Shown here: positions 1 to 5,898 of the stretch, piece by piece | How positions within the stretch are numbered: position 1 is the stretch's first letter | Layout: the number at the start of each line of letters is the position of its first letter | Assembly (NCBI GenBank): GCA_031276105.1 | Contig: JAISNS010000368.1 | Coordinates: forward strand, 1 to 10,132 | From: Dysgonamonadaceae bacterium | Lineage (GTDB): Bacteria > Bacteroidota > Bacteroidia > Bacteroidales > Azobacteroidaceae | DNA: 10,132 nucleotides | Direction of reading: 5' to 3' | Position numbers and translations under genes: made by a program | Notes under the pieces: model-generated | Databases searched by the model: none | What the model was told of the DNA's origin: nothing | The model's input: only the letters and a program-made list of their open reading frames with translations

Positions 1-78
1 CTTGCAAAATTCTTGCAAAGTTGCATCAAATATAGTAATAATATTTAAAAATATAAATCAAAATTAAATTTGAAATTT

Positions 79-357
79 ATGGATGAGTTAAAATTTATCA
101 AAGAAAGAAGACTTTATGAACATCAGTTCGGAGATGTTAGAAAAGCATGTGAAAAAGTGGGAGTTTCTCCGTCGGTTTTTCAGTCGGCATTAAAGAAGAC
201 GAAAGTGAATGACTTGACGGATAAAGAGATGCTTGTACTTCGTGCATTTACGGATATTCTTGATAAAAGAAAGGCAGATAGAGAAGCTTTGAAAAATTCG
301 ATTAACTATGATTATCAGGTAGATACAAGGTATGGTGCATTGCAGGTCAAGCCCTAA
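79..357 (+). CDS. Small helix-turn-helix-like protein, 92 aa, function unknown
   Basis: I chose the ATG at 79 over the in-frame TTG at 70, which would add only three residues (M-K-F). The protein is charged and predicted mostly helical, with no signal peptide or membrane segment. Residues about 18-40 (GDVRKACEKVGVSPSVFQSA) read like a helix-turn-helix: a helix rich in A/K/E, a V-G-V-S turn, then a second helix. The segment after it (about 46-75) is a long charged helix. A DNA-binding role is inference from this pattern; I do not recognise the family. No Shine-Dalgarno is visible, and the upstream A/T-rich stretch is usual for Bacteroidota. A TAAATTTG at 65-72 fits the -7 consensus, but it would give an almost leaderless mRNA and has no -33 partner. 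The next gene is 107 bases downstream and seems to have its own promoter. Confidence 0.7.
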   Translation: MDELKFIKERRLYEHQFGDVRKACEKVGVSPSVFQSALKKTKVNDLTDKEMLVLRAFTDILDKRKADREALKNSINYDYQVDTRYGALQVKP

Positions 358-402
358 AAGAGTTGTAATTAATTATGTACAAAATGAGGTGTTTTTATCC
401 GT

Positions 403-436
403 TTGCGCATAATCTGAAAATTTAATGCTAACTTTG
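403..436 (+). promoter_or_regulatory. Candidate Bacteroidota promoter for the sugar transferase gene
   Basis: TAACTTTG at 429-436 matches the Bacteroidota -7 consensus TAnnTTTG exactly. A TTG lies at 403-405, but the 23-base spacing is slightly longer than the usual 19-21. A start site in the low 440s would leave a leader of roughly 20 bases before the ATG at 465. Confidence 0.45.
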
Positions 437-464
437 TCCTTGCTTAGATTGATAAACTATAAAG

Positions 465-1073
465 ATGTATAAATATTTTTTCAAACGGGTATTTGATTTT
501 CTGGCTGCTTTTGCCGGACTTCTCCTTTTAAGCCCGCTGTTTCTGCCGATTATTCTGCTTTTATCAATTGTAAATAACGGTCGTCCCTTTTTTACCCAGC
601 GCCGTCCGGGTAAAAAAAAGAAAATATTTAAAGTCATCAAATTCAAAACCATGAACGACCGGAAAGACGCTAACGGCAACTTACTTCCCGACTTTGAACG
701 CCTGACAGTTGTCGGACGAATTATCCGGCAAACTTCGTTAGACGAAATTCCGCAATTATTGAATGTATTGAAAGGCGATATGTCGTTAGTCGGCCCCCGT
801 CCCTTATTGATCGAATACCTTCCGCTATACGACGAAACGCAAAGCCGCCGGCACGACGTTCGTCCGGGAATCACCGGCTGGGCGCAGGTAAACGGACGGA
901 ATGCCATCTCCTGGCCGGAAAAATTCCGGTTAGACGTCTGGTATGTCGATCACCTTTCGTTTGCTTTGGACGTCCGGATTCTTTGGAAAACAGTTGTTAA
1001 AGTATTCCGATCGGAAGGTATCAACGCCGGCGATTCTGTCACTATGGAAAAATTCACCCGCAATTCAATATAA
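465..1073 (+). CDS. Undecaprenyl-phosphate sugar-1-phosphate transferase (bacterial sugar transferase, PglC/WcaJ type)
   Basis: Members of this family (PF02397) move a sugar-1-phosphate from a nucleotide sugar to undecaprenyl phosphate on the inner face of the cytoplasmic membrane. This is the first membrane step in making capsule, O-antigen or exopolysaccharide. The 202-residue length is the minimal monotopic PglC form, without the extra membrane helices of WbaP/WcaJ. Visible motifs, in order: a basic N-terminus and hydrophobic re-entrant helix (about 8-35, with a Ser-Pro at 23-24); the FKVIKFKTM block (55-63); the catalytic Asp-Glu dyad D93-E94 in SLDEIPQLLNVLKGDMSLVGPRP; and RPGITGWAQVNGRN (133-146). 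The C-terminal amphipathic part ends in a short charged tail. All key residues are present, so the enzyme should be active; which sugar it uses cannot be read from sequence. The next gene starts 5 bases after the stop, suggesting an operon. No glycosyltransferases follow, so the rest of the pathway must be elsewhere. Confidence 0.93.
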   Translation: MYKYFFKRVFDFLAAFAGLLLLSPLFLPIILLLSIVNNGRPFFTQRRPGKKKKIFKVIKFKTMNDRKDANGNLLPDFERLTVVGRIIRQTSLDEIPQLLNVLKGDMSLVGPRPLLIEYLPLYDETQSRRHDVRPGITGWAQVNGRNAISWPEKFRLDVWYVDHLSFALDVRILWKTVVKVFRSEGINAGDSVTMEKFTRNSI

Positions 1074-1078
1074 TTTTT

Positions 1079-3724
1079 ATGAAACAGATGCTTTTTAAAA
1101 TCACTCGAATACTGATTCTGCTATTGTTTTTTGTTTCCTCCTTTGCCCAAAAAACAGAAATAAATGCGGTATATGATACAATTACAAACCGCTTTATCAG
1201 GCAATTGCAATCTTATCCACAGGAGAAAATTCATGTTCAGACCGATAAAACATATTATTTGACCGGCGAAACGGTACTGTTTCGTATCTATTTGGTCGAC
1301 GCTTTATCTCATCTTCCCGACACAACGAGCCGTTATGTCTATGCCGAACTGATTAATCCGCTGGATTCAGTAGTTCGAAGGGTTAAAATACGTCCAATCG
1401 ACGGCGTCTATTACGGACAAATCGTTTTGGAAGAAGAGCTTCCGGAAGGCGATTACCTGCTCCGGTTTTATACCCGGTTCATGGAAGGGCTCGGCGAAGA
1501 TTATTTTTTCAAGAAAAGAATCACGATAGGAGATCCGCTTTCGGCTTTGTACCGGACAGAAACCGTTTTCAGATATGAAGAAAATGGGAAACAAATAAGC
1601 GCCGGTTTACATTTTGTCGATATAGAAAAACAAAGCTTAATCCGGCCTGAAAACATACAAGTCGGCGACGCCGGAAAAAGCCTGAAAAAAATAAAATTGG
1701 ACGCCGATACGGTAGCCCGCATCAAGATAAATGTTCCCAAGAACGAGAAAAAGAACGTTTTATATGTCGAATACGATTATATGGGAAAATTTCATAAAGA
1801 ATATATTCCCATAGCACGAACAGAAGACGATTTTGATGTGTCGTTTTTCCCGGAAGGCGGGCAGCTTCCGGAAAAAACATTAACCCGTATTGCTTTCAAA
1901 GCGCTAAACTCTAAAGGCTTGGGTGAATATATTACCGGAGTGGTCGTCAATGAAGAAGGCGATACATTGCATACCTTCCAGTCGCAGCATCTGGGTATGG
2001 GGCTGTTTATGCACTATGCCGATGCCGAGAAAAAATATTATGCAATTTGCAGGAACAGCAAAAATAAGGAAAAAAAATTTACTCTTCCTTCTGCGCTAGA
2101 AAATACACTCTCGTTGCACGTTGCCCAAACGAAAGATCGTTTCAACCTGTCGCTTCTTCATTCGCCGGATTTTCATTTGCCGGATTCTCTTTTTCTTATT
2201 GCCCACTGTCGCGGATTCGTGCTTTATACGAAAATTTGGGACAAGCAATCGGAGTTTATTTCTATTGCCAAAACGATTTTTCCATCCGGCGTTATTCACC
2301 TGTTGTTGGTCGACGCTAAACTTCGTCCGGTCAGCGAACGACTTATTTTTAACATGAACGAAAATGAATTACCCGGGGTTTCAGTCGTTGCCGATAAGCC
2401 GGTTTATGGGAAACGGGAAGCTGTAACACTTCAATTGAACATTACCAATGCAACCCAACAAACGCTAAACGGTAATTTTTCTATATCGGTAACCGACGAT
2501 CGGGATGTAGTACCCGATACTTGTGTCAATATCCTCTCCACTCTGTTGTTGACTTCCGAACTGAAAGGCTATATCGAATCGCCGGCTTACTATTTCACAA
2601 AAAACAGTACACTGGTTTCCAATCGGTTGGATTTATTAATGATGACACAGGGATGGCGACGTTACGATGTTTCTGCGATTTTGAAAGGCGAAATAGCGCG
2701 ACCGAAAACAGGGATTGAAATTGCCTCTCGCGTTTCAGGGACGGTAAAAGGAGGACTGCTGATGAATCGTCCTTCCGTTGACTATCCGGTAACGATTCTC
2801 TCTCTGAATCCGGAAATATTGGGAAAAACTTCGACCGACACTCAAGGACGTTTCGTTTTCAATGTTCCTGAATTTCCGGACAGTACCCGTTTCCTCGTGC
2901 AAGGGAATACCAAGAAAGGAGGCGACCGCGTAGAATTGCTTTTAGATCCGGAAACATTTCCACCTGTTTCTTATTCCTTTCCGCTTTCTTACATGGAAAA
3001 TCGGAGAAGATTTGAAAATTATCTGGAAAAAGCCGAACAAAAATTTATTTTGGACAATGGAATGCGTATGATCTACCTCAAAGATGTGGAAATAACGGCT
3101 AAACGATTGGATAGAAAAGGAAAATCGCCTTACTCGTCTCCGCTTAATACCTTAATTACATCGAAAGAAATAGAAGAAAAACATGTACACAACATGTTCA
3201 GCCTGTTGATGAAGATTCCAGGCGTCATAATTACCGGCGATCAGGTATCCATCAGGGGAGGCGGAGCGCCTCTTTTTCTGGTAGATGGATTTGAAATGGA
3301 TATTGAACACCTGAAAGATTTTGCCATAGAAGATGTGGATGAGGTCGAAATTGTGAAAGGCGCTCAAGGGGCGATTTTCGGATTTCGCGGAGCAAACGGC
3401 GCTATTATGATCACGACCAAGCGGGGTTTTGACCAAACGCTACACGCTTCCATGAAATTTAACCTGAAATCCTGTATGCCTTTGGGTTATCAAACGCCTC
3501 AGGAATTTTATTCTCCCCGCTACGAAACGCCGGAAGAACAAAGAAGAGAAACTCCCGATTTACGAACAACCATCTATTGGAATCCGCATGTAAAAATTAC
3601 GGACGGAAAAGCGGAAGTAAATTTTTATACGGCAGATACACCGACAACGTATTCTGTTGTCATTGAAGGAATAAGTAGGGAAGGTGCGCTGATACGGGCA
3701 AAAGAAATCATTTCATTATATTAA
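1079..3724 (+). CDS. Exported protein with MG2-like and TonB-receptor plug domains, no beta-barrel
   Basis: The 881-residue product starts with a Sec signal peptide (1-23, likely cut SFA-Q) and no lipobox, so it should reach the periplasm or outer membrane. Residues about 48-150 (EKIHVQTDKTYYLTGETVLF, then D/Y-rich strands) resemble the MG2 domain of alpha-2-macroglobulin-like proteins. A beta-rich middle follows. About 552-625 looks like a carboxypeptidase-regulatory or Ig-like fold (V-S-G-T-V, then T-D-T-Q-G-R-F-V-F). About 668-785 is a TonB-receptor plug, with a V-x-I-T-A-K entry, L-L-M-K-I-P-G-V, V-S-I-R-G-G-G, L-F-L-V-D-G and G-A-N-G-A-I-M-I-T-T-K-R-G. Only about 100 residues follow, and they end in a beta-sandwich-like segment, so a 22-strand barrel is impossible and the protein cannot itself be a TonB-dependent transporter. 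Such plug/MG2 architectures recur in Bacteroidota and are often misnamed TonB-dependent receptors; their function is unknown. It is probably co-transcribed with the sugar transferase. Confidence 0.85.
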   Translation: MKQMLFKITRILILLLFFVSSFAQKTEINAVYDTITNRFIRQLQSYPQEKIHVQTDKTYYLTGETVLFRIYLVDALSHLPDTTSRYVYAELINPLDSVVRRVKIRPIDGVYYGQIVLEEELPEGDYLLRFYTRFMEGLGEDYFFKKRITIGDPLSALYRTETVFRYEENGKQISAGLHFVDIEKQSLIRPENIQVGDAGKSLKKIKLDADTVARIKINVPKNEKKNVLYVEYDYMGKFHKEYIPIARTEDDFDVSFFPEGGQLPEKTLTRIAFKALNSKGLGEYITGVVVNEEGDTLHTFQSQHLGMGLFMHYADAEKKYYAICRNSKNKEKKFTLPSALENTLSLHVAQTKDRFNLSLLHSPDFHLPDSLFLIAHCRGFVLYTKIWDKQSEFISIAKTIFPSGVIHLLLVDAKLRPVSERLIFNMNENELPGVSVVADKPVYGKREAVTLQLNITNATQQTLNGNFSISVTDDRDVVPDTCVNILSTLLLTSELKGYIESPAYYFTKNSTLVSNRLDLLMMTQGWRRYDVSAILKGEIARPKTGIEIASRVSGTVKGGLLMNRPSVDYPVTILSLNPEILGKTSTDTQGRFVFNVPEFPDSTRFLVQGNTKKGGDRVELLLDPETFPPVSYSFPLSYMENRRRFENYLEKAEQKFILDNGMRMIYLKDVEITAKRLDRKGKSPYSSPLNTLITSKEIEEKHVHNMFSLLMKIPGVIITGDQVSIRGGGAPLFLVDGFEMDIEHLKDFAIEDVDEVEIVKGAQGAIFGFRGANGAIMITTKRGFDQTLHASMKFNLKSCMPLGYQTPQEFYSPRYETPEEQRRETPDLRTTIYWNPHVKITDGKAEVNFYTADTPTTYSVVIEGISREGALIRAKEIISLY

Positions 3725-3734
3725 AATATATAAC

Positions 3735-3829
3735 TTATGTTACGCAGCATCCGGATTTATCCCTCGCTTATCCGTTCGCATCGTTGCCGGCAATTCGCCT
3801 GCCAAGTAGATTGACGATGCGTAACATGA
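3735..3829. repeat. Inverted-repeat element with nested palindromes (possible MITE/REP-like unit)
   Basis: ATGTTACGCA (3737-3746) is repeated in inverse as TGCGTAACAT (3818-3827); pairing extends to 3735 and 3829 with one G-T wobble. Inside lie the near-palindrome GGATTTATCC (3753-3762), CGCATCGT/ACGATGCG (3777-3784 / 3814-3821), and the self-complementary TTGCCGGCAA (3784-3793). The outer and inner right arms overlap, so two alternative folds compete. ACTTA occurs at 3733-3737 and 3829-3833, which could be a short target duplication, though it is not perfectly placed. The unit lies 10 bases after the plug-protein stop and may also help end that transcript. Its nature as a mobile or dispersed repeat is inference. 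Confidence 0.55.
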
Positions 3830-3930
3830 CTTAATAATTTTCATAAATTATAAGCATCTTGTAATCGACAATTCCCCAAGGTGGGAGGATGTAAAGAATG
3901 TAAATATTCTTTCGGATTATCTTCGTACCA

Positions 3931-3982
3931 AAAAGTCTAGAGACATTGATTGAATATCCAAATTCAACGTTTCCAGACTTTT
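3931..3982 (-). terminator. Candidate terminator of the potempin/karilysin-like operon
   Basis: AAAAGTCT (3931-3938) and AGACTTTT (3975-3982) form a perfect 8-base inverted repeat. A second pair, TTGAAT/ATTCAA (3950-3955 / 3962-3967), sits in the loop. Read on the minus strand, the closing arm runs into five T residues (3934-3930), as in an intrinsic terminator. It starts 23 bases past the metalloprotease stop. The stem is A/T-rich, so strength is uncertain. The structure is nearly symmetric and could also stop plus-strand transcripts. Confidence 0.45.
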
Positions 3983-4005
3983 AGCGGATAAACGCAGAGT
4001 ATCCC

Positions 4006-5175
4006 CTATTGTTTCACTATCTTTTTCGTTTGCGAAACCTTCCTATTCAGGTCATAAATATAAATAATGTAAATGCCTTTGGGAAACCAAGATATATTCC
4101 AATGAATAGCCTCTCCTGAGGATTGAATTTCTTTTAACATGGCTCCATAGAAATTAAACAGCCGAACTTTGTATGTTGAATAAGGATTGATACCTACGAT
4201 CGTTTTGTTGTCTTGGGCAATACTGCTAATGCCGGTTACATTTTCGGCGTTTTCAAAAGTAACATCTATATCATCGGTATCGGGATTGTAAGCAGAAACA
4301 CAACCACCTGTGTTGTAAGTAACATTAAAAGTAAAAGTGGCTGATTTTGTACAACCCGGTGCTACCCGCGTGACTGTAGTCGAAAATCCTTGACTAGAAG
4401 CAGGCGTGTATGTTTTTGTGTGCCCAGTACCTGTTATCGCGCCTGTCCAAGAATATGAAACACCCGAAATGCTCGGTAAATTTATGGTAATTGTACCGCC
4501 CGTATAACTGCAATTGTTGAAAGATGTCAGTGTTTGGGTACTGCCGGCTTGAGTGTAGGTACCAGTAATAGTGGAAGAACCACATTCATATAGCACCCAT
4601 ACAGCTAGTATATCATCGCTATGTAAATTTCGATTAATTCCGTTGTAATATGGATACATAAGAGCTGAACTAACATCCGAGTGTCCGATTCCTAATAAAT
4701 GCCCTATCTCGTGAGCAGCAACTGTGATTAAATCAATACCGGAACCATTTAATGACCAGGCTTCGCCATCGTCAAAATGCAATTCTCCCGCATAAGTACC
4801 TCCTATTGGCGGTGGATAAAAAGCATGAGCTAATACTCCAGAAGCACCGTCAAAAGGATGTCCGTCACCATGATCGCCTGTGACCCACTTTATTTTTATA
4901 TCTGCTTGACTTGGATTAGTTACTTGAGTAAAAGTAAGAACCGAATTGTTGCTCCACAAATTAAATGCCGTTTGAATTGCGGATTCTCTTTGTGAAGCTG
5001 TTAGATGGGATGAAGTGTTATAGATATAATACTTCAATGTGGTGCTATTCCATTTTGCACCTGCTAATACATAATTCCCATCGCCTGTTAATGGACCGTT
5101 ATCATATAACCTTTGGGAATGAACTGAAGTTGTTATAAAAAGACTTACAGCAAATAAAATTAAAAATTGTTTCAT
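4006..5175 (-). CDS. kly: Karilysin-like secreted matrixin metalloprotease with T9SS C-terminal domain
   Basis: A zinc endopeptidase of the matrix metalloprotease fold (M10), 389 residues. Signal peptide 1-20 (cut S-Q). Residues 21-34 form a very short propeptide, QRLYDNGPLTGDGN; from memory it matches karilysin of Tannerella forsythia, including the latency aspartate D25 and the activation site N34-Y35. The catalytic domain runs from about 35 to 200: zinc site HEIGHLLGIGH (H155, E156, H159, H165), Met-turn M173 in ALMYPYY, and structural-zinc ligands H102, D104, H117 and H133, at karilysin numbering. Residues about 200-295 look like an Ig/PKD-like module with cysteines at 222, 275 and 292. 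About 311-389 is a type-A T9SS sorting domain (LPKG-like FPKGIYIIYI, then TKKIVKQ). KLIKK proteases end in KLIKK; here the end is KKIVKQ and the protein is shorter than karilysin (about 470 residues, from memory). In T. forsythia, karilysin cleaves host proteins such as complement factors and LL-37. Its gene follows that of a potempin-like lipoprotein; the A-rich 16-base gap has no Shine-Dalgarno. Confidence 0.94.
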   Translation of the reverse strand: MKQFLILFAVSLFITTSVHSQRLYDNGPLTGDGNYVLAGAKWNSTTLKYYIYNTSSHLTASQRESAIQTAFNLWSNNSVLTFTQVTNPSQADIKIKWVTGDHGDGHPFDGASGVLAHAFYPPPIGGTYAGELHFDDGEAWSLNGSGIDLITVAAHEIGHLLGIGHSDVSSALMYPYYNGINRNLHSDDILAVWVLYECGSSTITGTYTQAGSTQTLTSFNNCSYTGGTITINLPSISGVSYSWTGAITGTGHTKTYTPASSQGFSTTVTRVAPGCTKSATFTFNVTYNTGGCVSAYNPDTDDIDVTFENAENVTGISSIAQDNKTIVGINPYSTYKVRLFNFYGAMLKEIQSSGEAIHWNISWFPKGIYIIYIYDLNRKVSQTKKIVKQ

Positions 5176-5191
5176 GATTTTTTTGTTTTTT

Positions 5192-5548
5192 TTATTGTGA
5201 AATTATAGATGATAATTCGATACCGGTATATTTGCTGCCGACAGGAAGACCGCTATTTACATCAGAAGATAAATTAAAGCGACGTCCGGAAAACCGTACT
5301 TTTTTATCTTCTTTTTTGTATGCCTCTTCCAGATTGTTAGGCAGAAAGATTTCTACGGCATCGTATGTGCCTTTTTCAGGAACAGCGATTCCCCATTGTT
5401 GAACGGCAGAGTAGAAATGGACGGTTCCCTCCAGATTCGTTACCTTAGCGGTATCTGTATTGTTGCTTGTATTTTCATCTTTCTCGCATCCGACTATTCC
5501 TATGATGATAGACAGGAATATCATTATTGTTAAAATATTTTGTTTCAT
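5192..5548 (-). CDS. Potempin-like surface lipoprotein, predicted inhibitor of the adjacent metalloprotease (PotA-type)
   Basis: A 118-residue lipoprotein. The signal peptide ends in the lipobox I-V-G-C with the lipidated cysteine at 21. The residues after it (C21-E-K-D-E-N) carry a Lys followed by two acidic residues, resembling the lipoprotein export signal that sends Bacteroidota lipoproteins to the cell surface. A short polar linker (22-35) leads to a compact beta-rich domain of about 80 residues (36-118: VTNLEGTVHFYSAVQQWGIA and onward), whose size and strand pattern fit an OB-like fold. In T. forsythia, potempins are lipoproteins encoded directly upstream of their KLIKK proteases; potempin A, an OB-fold protein, inhibits karilysin. 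Gene order, size, lipidation and partner all match, so I call it the cognate inhibitor. I cannot align the sequences here, so family membership rests mainly on context. It is the first gene of a two-gene operon, which would make the inhibitor before the protease. Confidence 0.75.
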   Translation of the reverse strand: MKQNILTIMIFLSIIIGIVGCEKDENTSNNTDTAKVTNLEGTVHFYSAVQQWGIAVPEKGTYDAVEIFLPNNLEEAYKKEDKKVRFSGRRFNLSSDVNSGLPVGSKYTGIELSSIISQ

Positions 5549-5580
5549 AAAATTAAACTGTTTTTAAATGATTGATTATT

Positions 5581-5620
5581 TTATTTTCTGCCGGCTTTAT
5601 ACAATTTATTTTCCTCCTTT
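5581..5620 (-). promoter_or_regulatory. Leader with strong Shine-Dalgarno and a possible 7-codon upstream ORF
   Basis: On the minus strand AAAGGAGG (5620-5613) is followed 8 bases later by TTG (5604-5602), opening a frame M-Y-K-A-G-R-K and TAA (5583-5581). It lies within the roughly 110-base leader of the lipoprotein gene, 32 bases before its ATG. So strong a Shine-Dalgarno is unusual in Bacteroidota, and none of the real genes here has one. It may be a leader peptide, a purine-rich regulatory site, or chance. Confidence 0.25.
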
Positions 5621-5667
5621 CTTTATTGTACTGTATATTTTATGCTGACAGGGATGAATTATTGGCG

Positions 5668-5698
5668 CAAAGTTATGGTAATAAAACAGATGTGTCAA
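5668..5698 (-). promoter_or_regulatory. Bacteroidota promoter of the potempin/karilysin-like operon
   Basis: Read on the minus strand, TTG (5698-5696) is followed by 20 bases and then TAACTTTG (5675-5668). Both boxes and the spacing fit the Bacteroidota consensus TTTG-N19-21-TAnnTTTG, except for the first T of the -33 box. Transcription would start near 5660, giving a leader of about 110 bases before the lipoprotein ATG at 5548. This is the best promoter in the window. Confidence 0.7.
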
Positions 5699-5716
5699 TA
5701 CCATAAACATGGTATT
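5697..5716. promoter_or_regulatory. Candidate operator: perfect 8+8 palindrome with 4-base spacer
   Basis: AATACCAT (5697-5704), spacer AAAC, ATGGTATT (5709-5716): both arms pair without mismatch. The left arm covers two bases of the -33 box of the protease operon promoter. A third half-site, ATGGTA, lies at 5675-5680 just inside the -7 element. The position suits a dimeric repressor or an activator bound next to RNA polymerase. Which protein binds is unknown. Confidence 0.5.
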
Positions 5717-5877
5717 TTTATGTGCGATACTTTCTCTTTAAAGCTGTACTAAGGAAAATGACGAAGTCGTAAATATTTGTATAACACCGAATCGTAATTC
5801 GATTGTACGGGTTATCAAGAGGGAAACTCCTAACGGAATTTTTGGAACGAATTTCTTTAAAAGTCCTTTTTTTTGTC

Positions 5878-5885
5878 TAAATTTG
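5878..5885 (+). promoter_or_regulatory. Candidate -7 element of the hybrid sensor gene
   Basis: TAAATTTG matches TAnnTTTG exactly, but I find no good TTG box 19-21 bases upstream (TTTA at 5856-5859 with an 18-base gap is the nearest). Transcription would begin about 5890-5893, making the leader only a few bases long. An ATG immediately followed by TAA sits at 5891-5896, just before the true start at 5899. Confidence 0.4.
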
Positions 5886-5898
5886 CAGTCATGTAACG

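Larger units (their letters stand above)
5549..5898. other. Divergent intergenic regulatory region (350 bases)
   Basis: The stretch separates the lipoprotein/protease operon (leftward) from the hybrid sensor gene (rightward). From left to right it holds a long minus-strand leader (5549 to about 5662), the minus-strand promoter (5668-5698), a palindrome touching that promoter (5697-5716), an overlapping inverted repeat CGAATCGTAATTCG / AATCG..CGATT at 5788-5804, and a plus-strand -7 element (5878-5885). I see no tRNA, further gene or riboswitch that I recognise. Confidence 0.7.

Noticed and set aside
2..25. TTGCA three times (2-6, 13-17, 21-25) at the left edge
   Set aside because: Spacing is irregular (11 and 8 bases) and the repeats are too few and short to call an array or operator; the window edge hides the rest.
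428..907. Minus-strand frame of 159 codons opposite the sugar transferase
   Set aside because: The plus strand has all family motifs here, and the antisense product is an arginine/serine-rich sequence without a recognisable domain.
3725..4005. CRISPR array or tRNA in the convergent gap
   Set aside because: The repeats are inverted rather than regularly spaced direct repeats, and no cloverleaf with a T-arm GTTCRA motif is present.
4006..5548. Recent horizontal transfer of the protease operon judged by base composition
   Set aside because: Hand-counted 60-base samples gave G+C of 18 (4021-4080), 25 (4681-4740) and 26 (5041-5100), against 34 in the sensor gene (6421-6480). The operon seems lower in G+C, but the samples are too few and vary too much to claim transfer.
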